From Edolisoma coerulescens (Eukaryota; Chordata; Aves; Passeriformes; Campephagidae): a stretch of 64,000 nucleotides of DNA. Below the pieces are notes generated by a model. It had not been told where the DNA came from. It saw only the letters and a program-made list of their open reading frames with translations, and did no database searches. The stretch is from assembly GCA_013397115.1 (NCBI GenBank), contig VWZW01000499.1:372001-436000 (forward strand), read 5' to 3'. Shown one piece after another: positions 48,621 to 61,160 of this stretch. The position numbers and the translations under genes were made by a program. How positions within the stretch are numbered: the stretch's first letter is position 1; every line of letters starts with the position of its first letter.

Positions 48621-51284
48621 GGCTTTAAACCTCACTAGAATCTAAAAATATGTGCATTGCTCTGTGGGAGAGACTAAACCAGGGCAACTCATCTACACTG
48701 TCTTTTTTTTTTTATTATCTGTGTTTCTAGAGTGGCTGTTATTTAGGAACACATATAATGAAGAGAACAGCGATGAACTTCCACAGAATTTCTTCATCCC
48801 ACTCCAATACTTGTCATCACTTTCATCTAGGCAATTTCCCAGTGATGCTTACTGAATATCTGATGTGACAGAAGACAGCAAGGGCTACAAGATTTAATCC
48901 TAGCACAGCTTTTCAGATAAATAAATGACATAACCAAACCTCCTCCAGAGTTAGCTTCTTGCTGCTGCTGCAAGATTGAGTTTGGGCTTAGTTTGCTCCA
49001 GTGTTTCTCTGTGATGTAATTGCCTAGGAAAATGCAGAACAGTAGTCTTTTGAGTTGATAAGATTTAAAATGTGCATAGGTCTGAAAACAAGGACCAGAT
49101 AAGGACTGTATCAGGGGTCAGATTAATGGCCAGCCTACACTGAAGAGATCTTGGGTGAGGCTCTGTCATCAACAGCTTTGCCTCAGAGAGGTTATTCCGC
49201 ATAGAGTCATTCTGCATTAGAATCATGCAAGTGGAGTGGGGGCAGTCTGTCTTGTGGCCCAAATCTTCAATAATTTAACGAGATCCTGTCATGGCCAGTA
49301 CATGTTCAATGAAGATCACAATTTTTACAGCTTGTCTGTACAAAACTTTACATTGAACTGAAAATGGCTTAGGATGCAATCAGCTATGCTCAATATCACA
49401 GGGTTTTCCTGGGGGCATTGCTAATACCTGTGCACCATGCCAACCTAGAACAGCTGCAAAAAATGGATGCTTGGAAAGCTGGAAAGATTTTTGTCCCCAG
49501 TAACACACAGTGTCAATGAATTGTGCAGTGAGAAGTCTGTAGGTATGGATCTTCCTGGGTGCTGAATGAAGCAGAGGATGAGTGACACATCTTGTAGCTT
49601 TTGTTTCAGTCTCTGAGATTCTTTTGGTATTTATCATCATTTTCAGCTGCAATTTTTAAAGATGTGTCTAGAAACAATGGACTTGTTAGAAAATATCTTT
49701 TTCAAGGGTGGACTTAAAAACTTTTGAAGACTTTATCAAGCAAAAGTTAAGAGCTTCTAAGTACAATATAAGCAAATTAATAAACATTGTGTTAAAGGTC
49801 ATAAAATTCCTTTCAGATTTGCATGAGAAAACAACACATTGTATAAAAACACAGAAAAGATGACCTGTCTTCCTTTAAAAGCCTCAAAAATTTCTTTTTA
49901 ATGGCAGCATAGTATTTGGAAATATGTCCTAAATAAACGATGTCACACTGCTTAACTTAAGGAAAGGTACTTCAGTAGCAAGAGTTACAGTGCATGTTTT
50001 TCTCCCTTCCCTTTCTCTAGGACACTTTTTGTGTGTCACTCAAACTTTACCATATACTTTTCCCAGTTTATCACAGTCTCAATGTTGGGAAGAATATTTG
50101 TACCAGATCTTGGCAGATTTCACAATGTTTACAGCACAGACAAATAAAACACACACAAAGAACTGGCACATTGAATTTTTACCAGTGTCACAGACTTTCA
50201 GCTTCTTGGTTGCTGTAATTCAAATCAGGATGCTGCCAATCTGTTTGGGTGTCCAAGGACAGAGATGATTTCCAGATGAAACACAATTGTCCAGAGTGGT
50301 GCCATAGCCCTGGACAGGGATCCATCTGCAGGGCTCTCCTCTGCCCTCCATCCCTGGGATGCAGCCTCTGGTGTCAAAATAGAGGGAATCCTTTTAGTAG
50401 CTCTTGCTCAGTTTGTACAAGAGCCTATCCCTTCAAAAGTAAAATACAGGAAAAGTGTCCTGAAGTTCTTTCTCCAGATAGAGCTCCCAGGTAGTCCTCT
50501 TTCTATCCTCTCTCCTTGGAAAATAGAGCATAATATTAGCCAAGTGTTGGCACTGTTTCACAGCACCTCTTCTCAGCTGGTGCTGAAGTAAGACATGGGA
50601 AGGACTGAGAGAGCTCCAGCTTTTCTCTGGATATCCTTCCTTCATTCTTGGGAGATGGCATCAGCAGTTAATATTAGACAAGCAGTTCAGAGCAGACTTC
50701 TATTTGCAGCTCAGCAGTGATTCATCTCCAATTCAAATGGAATAACAGATTGATGGGGCCTGGAGGGAAACACACAGGGTTTCAGAACAGGTGCTATGGG
50801 GTGGCTATAACCTAAATATAGGATTTAAATATTTGAAAGGCTCCAAAATACCTATTTTTCTTATTAAAAAGAGATTTAGAGATAAAATCTGGGCTCTGAC
50901 CAAGGTTAATATCGATGTAAGCATAAACAGGATGTGAACTAAAATCTGCACAAGGTACAGGGTATTATGCTAGCCTGATGCATTTAACTCCATGATTTTA
51001 AGATGAACTATGAATTTTATTATGCAAGTGAGAACACAAGCTCTTTAAATTAATAATCTATTTTAAAATGCACTTTGTGCTAAGATCCAGATAATTCTGC
51101 AAAGAAATTATCAAAAATTTAGATAAGATCCACTTTACTGCTGACATTAAAGTTGTTCTTACCTAAAGATGTGTGCCTTTATTTCAACACAAGTATTTCA
51201 AGTCGGGAAGATGTCAATTTCCATGTGTCAGGCTCCATTATGAAAAGGAAAATACATGGGGATATCAGATAAAGAAACTCCCCT

Positions 51285-51298
51285 GTTGTCATGGTGAC
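51285..51298. promoter_or_regulatory. X-box/RFX-like palindromic motif
   Basis: GTTGTCATGGTGAC matches 11 of 14 positions of the RFX X-box palindrome (GTTGCCATGGCAAC, from memory). It contains an exact inverted repeat, TGTCA-TGG-TGACA. Within 50 bases are TAATTA-like words and AACAATGG (SOX-like). This could be part of an enhancer, but occupancy and conservation are unknown. Confidence 0.25.
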
Positions 51299-51799
51299 AG
51301 CAATTAACAACTGTTAGAACAGCAAACAATGGATTTAATGGTTTGGTCTAATAGTGACTTAATTACTTAGCAGCCTAGTTTGTCTATCAGCATTTCAATA
51401 CGCAGGAATAATTCAGTGCTGTGCTCCCACTACATGATGCCTTCACTTAGCATTTTGAGTCTATTACAAGCAGAGTTGCAGTAGCATCATTACTATAAAT
51501 ATTTTTGATTTCATACGTGCTGGGCAGGCCAAGGTAAATGGCCTTCTGTAGCAATCTCACTTGAGCACCTCCTGTCACACAACAGAGAGCCTGCTAGACA
51601 GGAGAGAGCAGTCTGTGCTCATTGTACTGTGGGGGTAAAAAACAACCTGGATTCCACTGCAATTGTATCTCCTTTAAAACAGGTGGAGAATTTCAGCCTA
51701 GGCCAGTCAAGGTTGTACATCATGGCATGTGTCAGGAATATATTTTCTTTTGTTCAGACACCAAATGCCCTTCCTTTCTCCTCCTTGTTATTCCTTCAG

Positions 51800-51940
51800 G
51801 CTGAAGGAATAGCAAATAACTTCACATCAGCTCTCAAGTCGATAAACTGGGTTGCAATTGCTGTTTCCCATCAGTGGAATCGGCCCAAATTGGAGGCCAT
51901 GAAGCAGTGCTCTGCCACAGCTCACATCTGCCTTGTGGGA
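51800..51940 (+). other. exon-like segment 1 of a plus-strand cluster (unproven)
   Basis: A strong acceptor precedes it (CTTTCTCCTCCTTGTTATTC, then CTTCAG). The 141-nt segment is open in phase 0, beginning AEGIANNFTSALKSINWVAI and ending TAHICLVG, and is followed by a GTGAGT donor at 51941. Length and phase (0 to 0) fit the next segment at 52058, which would leave a short 117-nt intron. No protein family is recognised. A second frame across the same interval is also open for a long run, which weakens the coding case. Confidence 0.2.
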
Positions 51941-52057
51941 GTGAGTGCTTTGACACTGTCCTGTCCATTGCTGGGGAGTTCTACATGCTGCCAGTGGCTA
52001 CAGGAGAGACTTATAAGGAGTCTAAACCACTTAGGCTGGCATTCCTGTCTCTTCTAG

Positions 52058-52171
52058 GTTTGGAATTTTTTCAGTGACCAACAGAACATTCTGGGTTGTG
52101 CAGACCAGTTAAATCTGTATTATCACATGAAATGTGTGTTATTGCAAACACAGCGAAAAACTACAAAATGG
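52058..52171 (+). other. exon-like segment 2 of a plus-strand cluster (unproven)
   Basis: The acceptor CCTGTCTCTTCTAG ends at 52057, with an alternative acceptor (GAATTTTTTCAG) at 52074. The donor is GG|GTAAGT at 52172. The 114 nt are open in phase 0 (VWNFFSDQQNILGCADQLNL, later CVLLQTQRKTTKW) and end on a complete codon, so it joins in frame to segments 1 and 3. With the alternative acceptor, phase 0 begins with a stop, so the upstream site is the only one compatible with segment 1. No family is recognised. Confidence 0.2.
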
Positions 52172-53260
52172 GTAAGTCACATCAATGTGAGGTCTTTTCT
52201 AGTCCAAGCACAACTAAACTACAATGTGAAAAACAAAGAGGCAAGACTTGTTTATGCCTTATCACACAGCAGAAATTTGAAATGTTGTCTCTGTCAGAAC
52301 GAAGATATAACAAAGCTTGCTTAGGAACACTGAACATATTCAAAGCTCAATATTATATTCTTCTGCACCTTCCCAAACACTGGATTTACTCCCATGTTCC
52401 ATAATTTGTCAGCCAGCACAATCATTTTTGTGTTTATGAAGAAGGATGACCATGACACTGATACAGCTGGAAAGTAACCCAGCAAAAAGAATGGTTGTTT
52501 TTAGCCAAATCAGTTACCTGTTCCTTCTCTGCAGAGAGACCTGTTTCAGCAAAGTAGGGCACAATATCAGGAAAAACAAGGAGCTGATGAAAACTCAAGC
52601 AGAACTGCTCATTCCAGTGTCACTGCCACATCAAAGTGTTCATTGAGTAACCTCAGATTTCATTTCTTGTCAGAATTTGCCTTTTGGTTTAGTTGCCCTT
52701 TTCCTCCTAATTTGACAAGGGGGGAGCTACCTGCCTTTGGTCACATTTAAAGCAAATGCTGAATGGTAGCTTTAGGCTCTGCTTTTTTCTCTTTCACATT
52801 TTGAGAGTTCTTTTGTTTTGGGAGTCCTGGAATTACTCAACCAGCTTTTAATTGCTATTAAGCCTATCTTGATTAAAAGTTGGACAGTACTGTAAATAAA
52901 ACACATTACAGTGTTCAGCAGCCTTGATTTTCCTTTTCTCAACCAAAGGAATGTGAAGGTCTCTAAGCCTTGTTAAACCAAAGTGAAATGTTAACGTCTC
53001 ACATCTCTTGAAGTTAGTGAGTATCTTGGCACATCCTATTGTCCATGTCTCAGGTGATCATCCTTTAAGCCCTGAAGGACTTTACTTTTCAAGTCCAAAT
53101 CCATCTGGAAATCTGAGTTTGCCTTATTGTCAGTAATGTCATTGTATGAGGCTGGGAACCAGGCTCAGCTACATCATCTGAAAATTCTTCAGTCATGATT
53201 TAAGAAACATGACCAATAGCTAATAGTCCTTATTACTGGTTTTTCACATCCTTTGCCCAG

Positions 53261-53310
53261 ATGGATCATCCTGTGCCCGGAGGCAATTTGGCATTTTCTG
53301 GAAATTCAGG
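53261..53310 (+). other. exon-like segment 3 of a plus-strand cluster (unproven)
   Basis: The acceptor tract GGTTTTTCACATCCTTTGCC then CAG ends at 53260, and the donor AGG|GTAAGTAAG has a perfect six-base intron start. The 50-nt interval is open in all three frames; in the frame continuing segment 2 it reads MDHPVPGGNLAFSGNSG and leaves phase 2. Its splice sites are among the best in the window. It could equally be an exon of a non-coding RNA. Confidence 0.2.
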
Positions 53311-54799
53311 GTAAGTAAGTGAAGGACAAGCCAGATTTGTTGATAAAGGTATGCAGCAGTGTTCACAAGGTGTAAATTCTGTGCCCCAGGAGTACCCATG
53401 AACAGTCTAAAGGAAAGCAAAGGATCTGGCCTAACTTGATGATTTTAACTTGTACTTTTCACCTATTACATATGCATTTAAAATGAAGTATTTTATAATG
53501 ATCTATTTTTTGCCAGCTCCATGAATGGAGTAACCTCATAAGAAACAAATAGACATAATATATCAGCAAAAGTTTAAAATGTGCTGCTTTCAAATGCTGA
53601 CCTTTCTGTTCAAGGAGACACATTTGCACTGTGAGTATATGCAATTCATTCCACAATGTTTTCACTGCCTTAAGAGAGAAATTATACTCACTTTCCCAGT
53701 GTATTCATTTTATTTGAGATTTAACATCACCAAACAACAGAAATCATCCCCTCTGCATACACTGATAGATTTTTTTATTGTTAACATGATGAAGCCATTG
53801 CTGAATTATTGGAATTAGTAGGATTTTTGCCACTTGCAGTAATGGAAAGAGGAATGGCACTCTTGTTTTCCCTTTGGCTAAGGAATTGTTTCGAATCATA
53901 ATGCAGGACTGACTTATTTTATCATGTCTCTACCTCTGTCAAGGTGTTTTCTTCCTTTATATGGAAAAATCATGTTCTGAGTAAATGAAGTCTTGTATAT
54001 ATTGAGCTCTTGTACTCTGAGATGGCCAAGGGATAAGAAGAAGCTTTTTCTGTTAATATAGATATGAAATTTCTTCCCTAAAAATGCAAACGTGAAAACA
54101 TCATATTTGCCTCTCCTATTAAGTGTCAGATACTCAAGTCAGTAAAGTTATTCTATATTACTGAAATATCTGATCAGACTCTTCAGCCCAGTGGGAAAAA
54201 GGGTTCCTGGAGTGAAGAGCACCAAATGACTTTCCTAGGTGTTAATATCAATATACAAAAACTAACTTTGCTTTAATCTGTGATCTTTTAGTCTTGTGGT
54301 AATTTAAAAGAAAAAGTGAGGGGAACCTAAGGGTGAATAGCTCTGATTTACACTGTCTGAAAAAATAGTCAGTGTAATTGTAAATAGTATAATTCTTAAA
54401 ATTTACAAAGTGAAAGAATCCCTTGGGAGAAAAAAATGAAATCCAAATAAAAGCTCTGGGAGAGTTTCCTTACTCAATAAGTTTCTGTCTTTATGGCAAA
54501 ATTCAAAAAGATACTCAGCAAGAAGAAACCAAGAGTTAATATCAGATCTCAGTGCAGTTACTGTGCAATGCTGTGCCAAATATGGGCATAACATTGCCCT
54601 GCCATAATGACAAATTTCCTTATGCCATAAAGAAACTTCATGTTTCCATGCAGCCTGGGTTAATGCATAACACAGAGTTTTGTTAGATAGGTATGGCACC
54701 ACTGCCTTCCAGTCCTCCTATATTCCATTTTTCCAAAGGATCAATCAGGATTATTTTCTAAAAGTTTTTTAACTCTTTCCAAGAAGAAGGCACTGAGGT
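53311..54799. other. no gene seen
   Basis: AT-rich unique sequence. Minus-strand open frames at 53459-53665 and 54403-54702 have no recognisable features. Confidence 0.55.
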
Positions 54800-56480
54800 C
54801 AGAAAATGCCCTTAAAGAGGCGATGTTAAAGGCACAACAAGAAATCTGTCCCAGTGGAAAGCAGAGTATAATGAGGTCTGGCATGACAGGAACTCTTTAA
54901 TGCCATAGAAATCAGAAAGAAATCAGCAAAAACCATGACTGTTAATAATTACATGGTATGGTGTGAAGAACCAAAATCAGGATGACTACAAAATAACATG
55001 AATTAGAACTAGACTAAGGTTTTATAAATATATACATAGCAAGGAGAAAACAGAAAAGAAAGAAGAGCAAACAAGATGAGAGGGAAACCTGCATTTTTGT
55101 TTGGTCTTTACAAAAAGTTAGTAATAGTTACTAACAGGTCAGTAGTGTTTTGACTAGAGAACAAGAGTTTGGACTGTATAAAATGAAAGAACATCTTAAA
55201 GAATATTTATATAAATTTGGTTACACAAATTGCTAGGAAATCATGAAATTAGTCTTAAACTACTGTGAACTAGCAGATTACATTCAAGATGTCCAGCAAG
55301 TGAAGAAAAGCAAACGTAGTACTTGTTTCCAAAAGAGAGAGAAAGGACATTAAGGGGAAGCCAGGCTAACTCAGATTTATGCAAGGATAGTAGAATAAAT
55401 AATTTAAATAACCTAATTTAAATAGAATAAATTATTTAAACCTACATTGTTTAAACCCACAGAATACTAATGTAATGGGAAACAGCCAATATGGATTTTT
55501 CAGGAGCAAGCAAATCTGTTTTCTGTTTTTGACAGGGTAATTATCCCAATAGACAGGGTAGCAGGAGAAGACATGATATACCTTGACTCTTGTGTCAATG
55601 CTGCAAGTGAAATAAGTAAATGGAGCTAAGAATATGGAAAAAAAACCATTCTCAAAATGAATCAGTGGTTCACTCTCCAAACAAGATGCATTTCAAAGGG
55701 CATGCTCTTGTGAGCCACCCTACATCTATTTCTATGTAAATTTTTAATTAATAACTTTGCTGGCTGCTAGAGAGCATACTGCACAGTTTGTGAATGTTTC
55801 CTATATAGGAGGAGCTGGAATTCTTTTGGAAGATGGGATTTGACAAAGGCAGATGATGGAGGGTTCTCTGGAATCAATAAGACACAGCAACCATCGAAAG
55901 GGACATACTATGCTAGGCAAGGAAACATTCAATGAACAAAGAAATAATGACCAGGCAAGATGGACCACAGGCCAAAACTGTGCAAGTAGTGTAATGCTGC
56001 TACAAAATCAAGCAAACACCTGCTTGGGCATGGTGACAGAGCAGTTTCATGGAAGTCAGAAAAATGAGTCACTCTCCTGAGCTTGGTATGTTTGAGATCT
56101 TAAGTAGAATATCCTATCTGCTTTTGGGGACCATGCCTTAGAAAGCTTGCAATTTGTATGGAGATATTTTAAACAACTGATGTTTAGAAAATCTAAATTA
56201 TTAGAAGAAGCTGAAGAGATTTTTTTTTTGGTTAGTCAAGAAAGAGAAAAAATAAAAGACTGGAGGAACAGTGATAGTCTTCAAATACATAAGTGACTTT
56301 TAGAGAAAGCTGTTCTTTATTTGACATAGGAAGAAAAAAATATAATCATCTTACCCTTCAGCAAATGTTATTTACCTCAGATATTAAGAGGATTTAACAG
56401 CAGATTGGAGGAAATTGGGTCACACTTGGGCCAAGTGTTTAAGTCTTCCATGGAGACGGAAAATGAATAACCTCTATTTT
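54800..56480 (+). repeat. long CR1 LINE relic, ORF2 through near 3' end (plus strand)
   Basis: About 1.7 kb of an old CR1. In order: GTTAAAGGCACAACAAGAAA and GTCCCAGTGGAAAGC near 54830; GGAAACAGCCAATATGGATT and TTTTGACAGGGTAATTATCC near 55480-55550; GACATGATATACCTTGACTC near 55570; CAGTGGTTCACTCTCCAAAC near 55660; and ATAGTCTTCAAATACATAAG near 56275. This is the expected order through ORF2 toward the 3' end. The frame is broken throughout, and parts between the anchors are barely recognisable. It is the longest transposon remnant in the window and clearly ancient. Both ends are approximate. Confidence 0.85.
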
Positions 56481-59400
56481 TCTGCATCTATTGTAATGTA
56501 AAGCCCATCCGAGCTTTTTGAGAAAAATCCATTGACTCTCCTATAACCAGTTGCTGCCTAATGTTAATACAGCTTCTCTCACAGCAGTGAACCCTCCTCC
56601 CCAGTGGAAGTCAGATGTGCAAAATATTAACAAAACCTGAATATCACAAGAGGTCTTAGAGACACGGGAGAAATACCACCCACTGTGGGATTTTCTGGTT
56701 TTGATGAGGTGACCCACAGAGTACCTCTGCTGCTTCTGAGACATCTGCCAGCCCTGATTTCAGCTTTGGCCTCACCATTGTTAGTGTTTTATTTAAAGTG
56801 AATAATGTAGTTATTTTCAAGCTAGTAATCACAAATTCTTAGAGATGCAAAGAAGCTCCATAGGAGCTTCAGGCTTTTCTGTCATTTCCACAGTTTTTTT
56901 CTCTGGACTCGTTCAGCTGACAGTGTCATCTGTTTAGGCAATTATCACACACAGCAAGGATTTCTATCTCACTTAACAAAATCAGGAGCTCTGTGTTTCT
57001 TGCATTGATATTTTCATGCTGCTTATAACTGATTTATCAAAAATATTCTAAGTTTATTTCCAGTGTATGATACAGTTATCTCAGGATGTGTTCACATCAA
57101 AAAACTAGACTCTGTTGGTTTTGGGGTTTTTTTTACATAGAAAAACAAACCTTGCAGCAGAAGGAACTCTTTCCCTTATGGTTCACTCAGCTGCTACAAG
57201 TTACTGGAGTGCAGAACTGGTGCAAACTCCAAATACACCCTTGTATTTAGTTTAATTTTCACAGTAGCAGCCAGCATCCTGCTTATCACTTTAAACAGAA
57301 TAATTTATTTTAGACCACAATCTGTGGCCTTATCACTGTCACCATGTTGACAGTGTATCTGTCTTAAACCTCACCTACATGTTCTTAACAGCGTTACCTG
57401 GCTGCAAGGTCTCGGCCAGCTGCTGTTGTCAGTAACAGAGGTGACAGCTTCTCAGCAGCTGCACAAGCTGCCCGTGCGCGGCTCTTTTCCTCTGCTCTCT
57501 CAGGGTGCAGAGCTGCACGGCTGAGGTTGTGGAAGGAGGGGTGGCTGAGCAGCTCGCACATGAAGGTTTTGTCAGGATTGTGCTGTCACCTGAGAGCGAG
57601 GTTCCCTAGCAGGAGGGTTTCACACTGAACTGCCACAAGCTTCTTGTCCTACTGAATAAAATATTGTGATCCAGAAAGGATCCAGAACAGTGTCCAGGCA
57701 CCTGACCTGGGTGCACTTTTAAACCTTCTTCACTAAATAAAGATCACTATCACCAAGGTCTCTTTGGGGTTGGTGTCTAACAGACTATTACACAGATTTT
57801 ACTTTTTTTTCTCTTTCCAGTACAGCCAAGTCTTCAGGACTTTCACCCAGAAAGCAGAAGAGCTTATTTCACCTCCTTACACAGCTGGAGAGGGTTCAAA
57901 CCCACATTTTCACTACTCAGGGGTGGGCACCAGTCCTTCAACACTCATCTGCACTGGTGGGGAAACCACCACCATCATCCCTTGAAACCTGCAGCCAAAC
58001 AGCCCAAAGGAGGTGGAAGAGGAGCCTAATCCTGTAGCCCAGCACAGAGAAGCACACCTGTGAGGGAAGCAGAGGCAGCCGCTGCCTGCATTATTTTCTC
58101 TCTATGCAATGACAACTACTATAAAGTACATAATCAAGATTAAATGGTTCTTGAAGGCAGACAGAGCCATCTCTGAGAGCCCACCCGGGTGAACCCAAGG
58201 TACTGCAGCTGGTGAACTGGGACAGCAGCTCCAGGAAAAGCCACACTGCTCTGGGGTGGGAAGAGGGGAGAAGTAATCCAGGGTAGGCACCTCAAGGATG
58301 GCACAAAGCAGGGGAGAGGGATGACTCAATGAAGACTGCTCTATTTGACCTTATTTTATTACTTTCTTTTGCTGGTTTTAGTTATAGGAGTCCCCACTTT
58401 TATGCTACTGTGACAAACATTTCAGAATTGTCTTTAATAAACACAGAACTAATCCAGCTGAAACAGTGTAGCTATTCAAATGCTTAAAATAAAGCACATG
58501 ATTCCTGAATCAAGACTTTATTAAGTTAATTAATTTCATAATTATGGCTGTTTTTATAAAGGCAGCATCCTTATTTTCCAATGTTAACCATAAATGTGCA
58601 AAAATAAAAGAATGAACAAATTTTCCATCCTAAGTAATTAATAAGTTCTGTTTTCAACAGGAAAAAGTTTTTCATGGAAACACTGTTCGAAGTTTATTCA
58701 GTAATGCTTTTAAATAATTCTTCGGTATATTAGTATTTTTCCTCCCCTTTTTATTTTTGATATCACCATAATGGAGAGACTAACATTTAGCTTAGAACCA
58801 TGTCTTTAGATATGTTCCAATTGTTCCTATTATTACAGCTGACAGAGATAAAGTGGCATCTGAAGTGTATATATAGTATATACAAAAGAGTCTCTGAGAT
58901 AAAGATTCTGTGATCCTTAAATACTTTCCAAATGTCTCCAAAGGGATTTAACTTCAATAAAGAAATTTAACAGAGAAAAGCAATTTCTGATTACACAGAT
59001 CTCTTTTTTTTTGCCTAACAGGGTTTAAATTGAATCACTGACCTAAAATATTAATTTTGAATGTGGCTTGTAAAAAAATTCAGAAAAGTTGTTGATGCTT
59101 TCAGCTTTGTTCTCTGAAAACAGCTGAATGACACAAAAATGTATCTAGCATTGTCTGCTTGTTCTAAATAATCCCTTTTAGTAGGATTAGTCACAGTATT
59201 CAATTAAGAGAAGGAGCAATTAATTATATTCTTGTGAAATGGAGAAGAATCTTTGAAACGTTCTTTCCTCCTCACCTTCTCCATTTAAAATATAAAATTG
59301 CATTATATATTTTTCAGCTATGGAAAAATTTTCAGTCTTCAATTTAAACAAAAGTGGTGGGAGTGAGCAGTACATGACACAAAATTAATTTGGATTGAGT

Positions 59401-60299
59401 TTTTGGTATGGTAGAGGAATGTGTTGCCAAAATGAAATGGATGCTTGATTTAAAACAACCAATAATCTATGAAGCAAGGCTTTGCTGCTGCAAAGAGCAC
59501 TCAGTGGTTATGGTCAAACACTTGTACTCAACCCAAACAATTTTTTAATTTTTTTTTGGCAATGGTTTGTTTGGATGTTTGAAAAATTGAAAGTGGTCCT
59601 GCTTGTCATCACCATGGCATGATTTTGGTGAGTATGATAATGATAAAACATTCATTAAAGCCCTTAAAGAGTTTTTCTACCTTTTGTTACAAGGCTTCCA
59701 TAACAGCTAAAATGGTCTAAATATTCCTCTGTGGAAAAAATGGCATGAGGATAAACTTCTGGAAGAAACAATAGTAGGTAGACAGCTACAAAGGAGACTA
59801 GTGTAATAATAAGGATGTATCACCAGCTCTTTGATAGAGTTGGAGAAAATGACCACAGATTATTAAAAAAGACCACAGGGGCAGAGGGGGCAGAAAACAC
59901 AATATTGAGAAAACACAATATTGAGAAAACACAGTTTTCCATACGTAGGTTGTGTAAATGGTACAACAGGGGCACAAAGACTCTTTAAAAGATTAATCTG
60001 AGGAACCCCCAAAAGGGAGAAACCTCTTATTAGTCTGAAACGGTGCATCAGGCCCACATCAATAAGTAATTGTGCAAGAACCATATCCTCTCACTAAATT
60101 TAATGGGACTGTAATTGAACCACCTGCTAGGAACAAAAATGCTTTAAAAAATTCCCTGCATGAAAGTTTACTACCAGAAAGGAAGAAACTCTTGAAGGGA
60201 AATTGGAAGGGAAACCCAGAAGGGTAAAATGCTGGCAGAGGAGTGTGAAAGTGATGACGGACTCAATGCTGAATGCTCAGCATACGTGTATGGCACCTA
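56481..60299. other. no confirmed gene; GC-rich patch at 57.4-58.1 kb, AT-rich after
   Basis: Positions 57390-58080 are richer in G and C, with two AATAAA signals (57653 and 57735) and a strong acceptor (CTTTTTTTTCTCTTTCCAG, ending 57820). All three frames stay open for more than 50 codons after that acceptor, so composition explains the openness. Positions 58490-58760 are AT-rich, with homeodomain-like words (TTAATTAATTTCATAATTA). Positions 59780-60299 may be a further, unrecognisable part of the CR1 that follows. Confidence 0.45.
59893..59933. repeat. 16-bp tandem repeat, 2.6 copies
   Basis: GAAAACACAATATTGA occurs twice exactly head to tail, followed by a partial third copy (GAAAACACA). 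A local slippage product. Confidence 0.92.
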
Positions 60300-61160
60300 T
60301 ATAAAGGTAAATTATAATTACAAAGGAAATTGCTAGGCTAGTGATAAAGCTTGCTGGTGACACAGAGTTACTCAGGATTACTGGCTGCAAGCAGTTGCAA
60401 GAAAAATTCTCACATGAAACTAATGACTGGGTGCAAAATTTCAGAAAAGTATTTGTGGATAAATGCCAGGTTATGTGCATAGAAAAAAAAATAACAAAGG
60501 GTACAGGCACAGAGGTACCCTCTGTTCTTGTTCAGGAAAGCTATTGAAATCATCATAAAACACATTTTCATTGCCTTGAAAAGTATTAGGTGAGTGTTCA
60601 AACCTGGTCAAGAAAGTAATCAAATATTAAGAACAAAAATTAAAAAGCAGAAGAATGGTAGAAGATAAATACTTGATGCACCCATATCTTGAATACTTCA
60701 TGAAATTCAGGTTTTCTCTGTCTCTGGAAGGATATAGGTGAACCAGTAAAGATCTTTATAATGATCAAAGGAACAAAGTGATTACGTATGAGGACAGATT
60801 AATGGGCTATAGCTCTTTACCTAATTAAATAGAGTGATCATCACAAAGTCTTAAAGGAAGTGTGCTCCTAAGGGAGATAGCAAGCTGGGATCCACAAATG
60901 ATATTAAATTAGTGAATAAGGAGTAAATTTCTGTGCTTTATTGCAACAGGAGAACCACAGGGAAAGATTTAAAACAGAAAAAAAGTTTAAAAACATATAT
61001 AATTGCAAGTTAGTTTGACTTGTGAATTTGTGTAATTAGAAGTACGAGTCAGTCCAAGAAAGTATCCATAGAAAACAGATCCATCTCTGGCTATCAGGTA
61101 CAGCTCTTAGGCTGCCTACCACAGAAGGCAAGGGGAGAGAGCATCGCTATTCTTCCTTAC
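60300..61160 (+). repeat. old CR1 LINE relic, 3' half (plus strand)
   Basis: Recognisable blocks appear in the right order: GCTGGTGACACAGAGTTACT near 60351; AAATGCCAGGTTATGTGCAT near 60460; GCACCCATATCTTGAATACT near 60678; ATGAGGACAGATTAATGGGC near 60788; and AGATCCATCTCTGGCTATCA near 61077. These correspond to the end of ORF2 and the 3' part of an old CR1 subfamily, different in type from the younger copy at 61441. It is degenerate throughout. Confidence 0.75.

Larger units (their letters stand above)
46635..51799. other. no gene seen; AT-rich DNA with possible conserved patches
   Basis: Holds a faint ancient repeat at 48546-48620. A pyrimidine tract plus TTTCTAG near 48730 is followed by a short open frame with no recognisable features. 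The stretch 50860-51500 is repeat-free and AT-rich, with an X-box-like palindrome and homeodomain-like and SOX-like words. No gene is recognised. Confidence 0.5.

Noticed and set aside
51629..52057. 142-codon plus-strand open frame as a single-exon gene
   Set aside because: It spans both splice sites of the exon-like segment at 51800-51940, and two other overlapping frames are open. No family match; if anything here is coding, the spliced model is more plausible.
57893..57903. GGTTCAAACCC resembling a tRNA B box
   Set aside because: No matching A box at the right distance and no cloverleaf arms; not a tRNA or tRNA-derived SINE.
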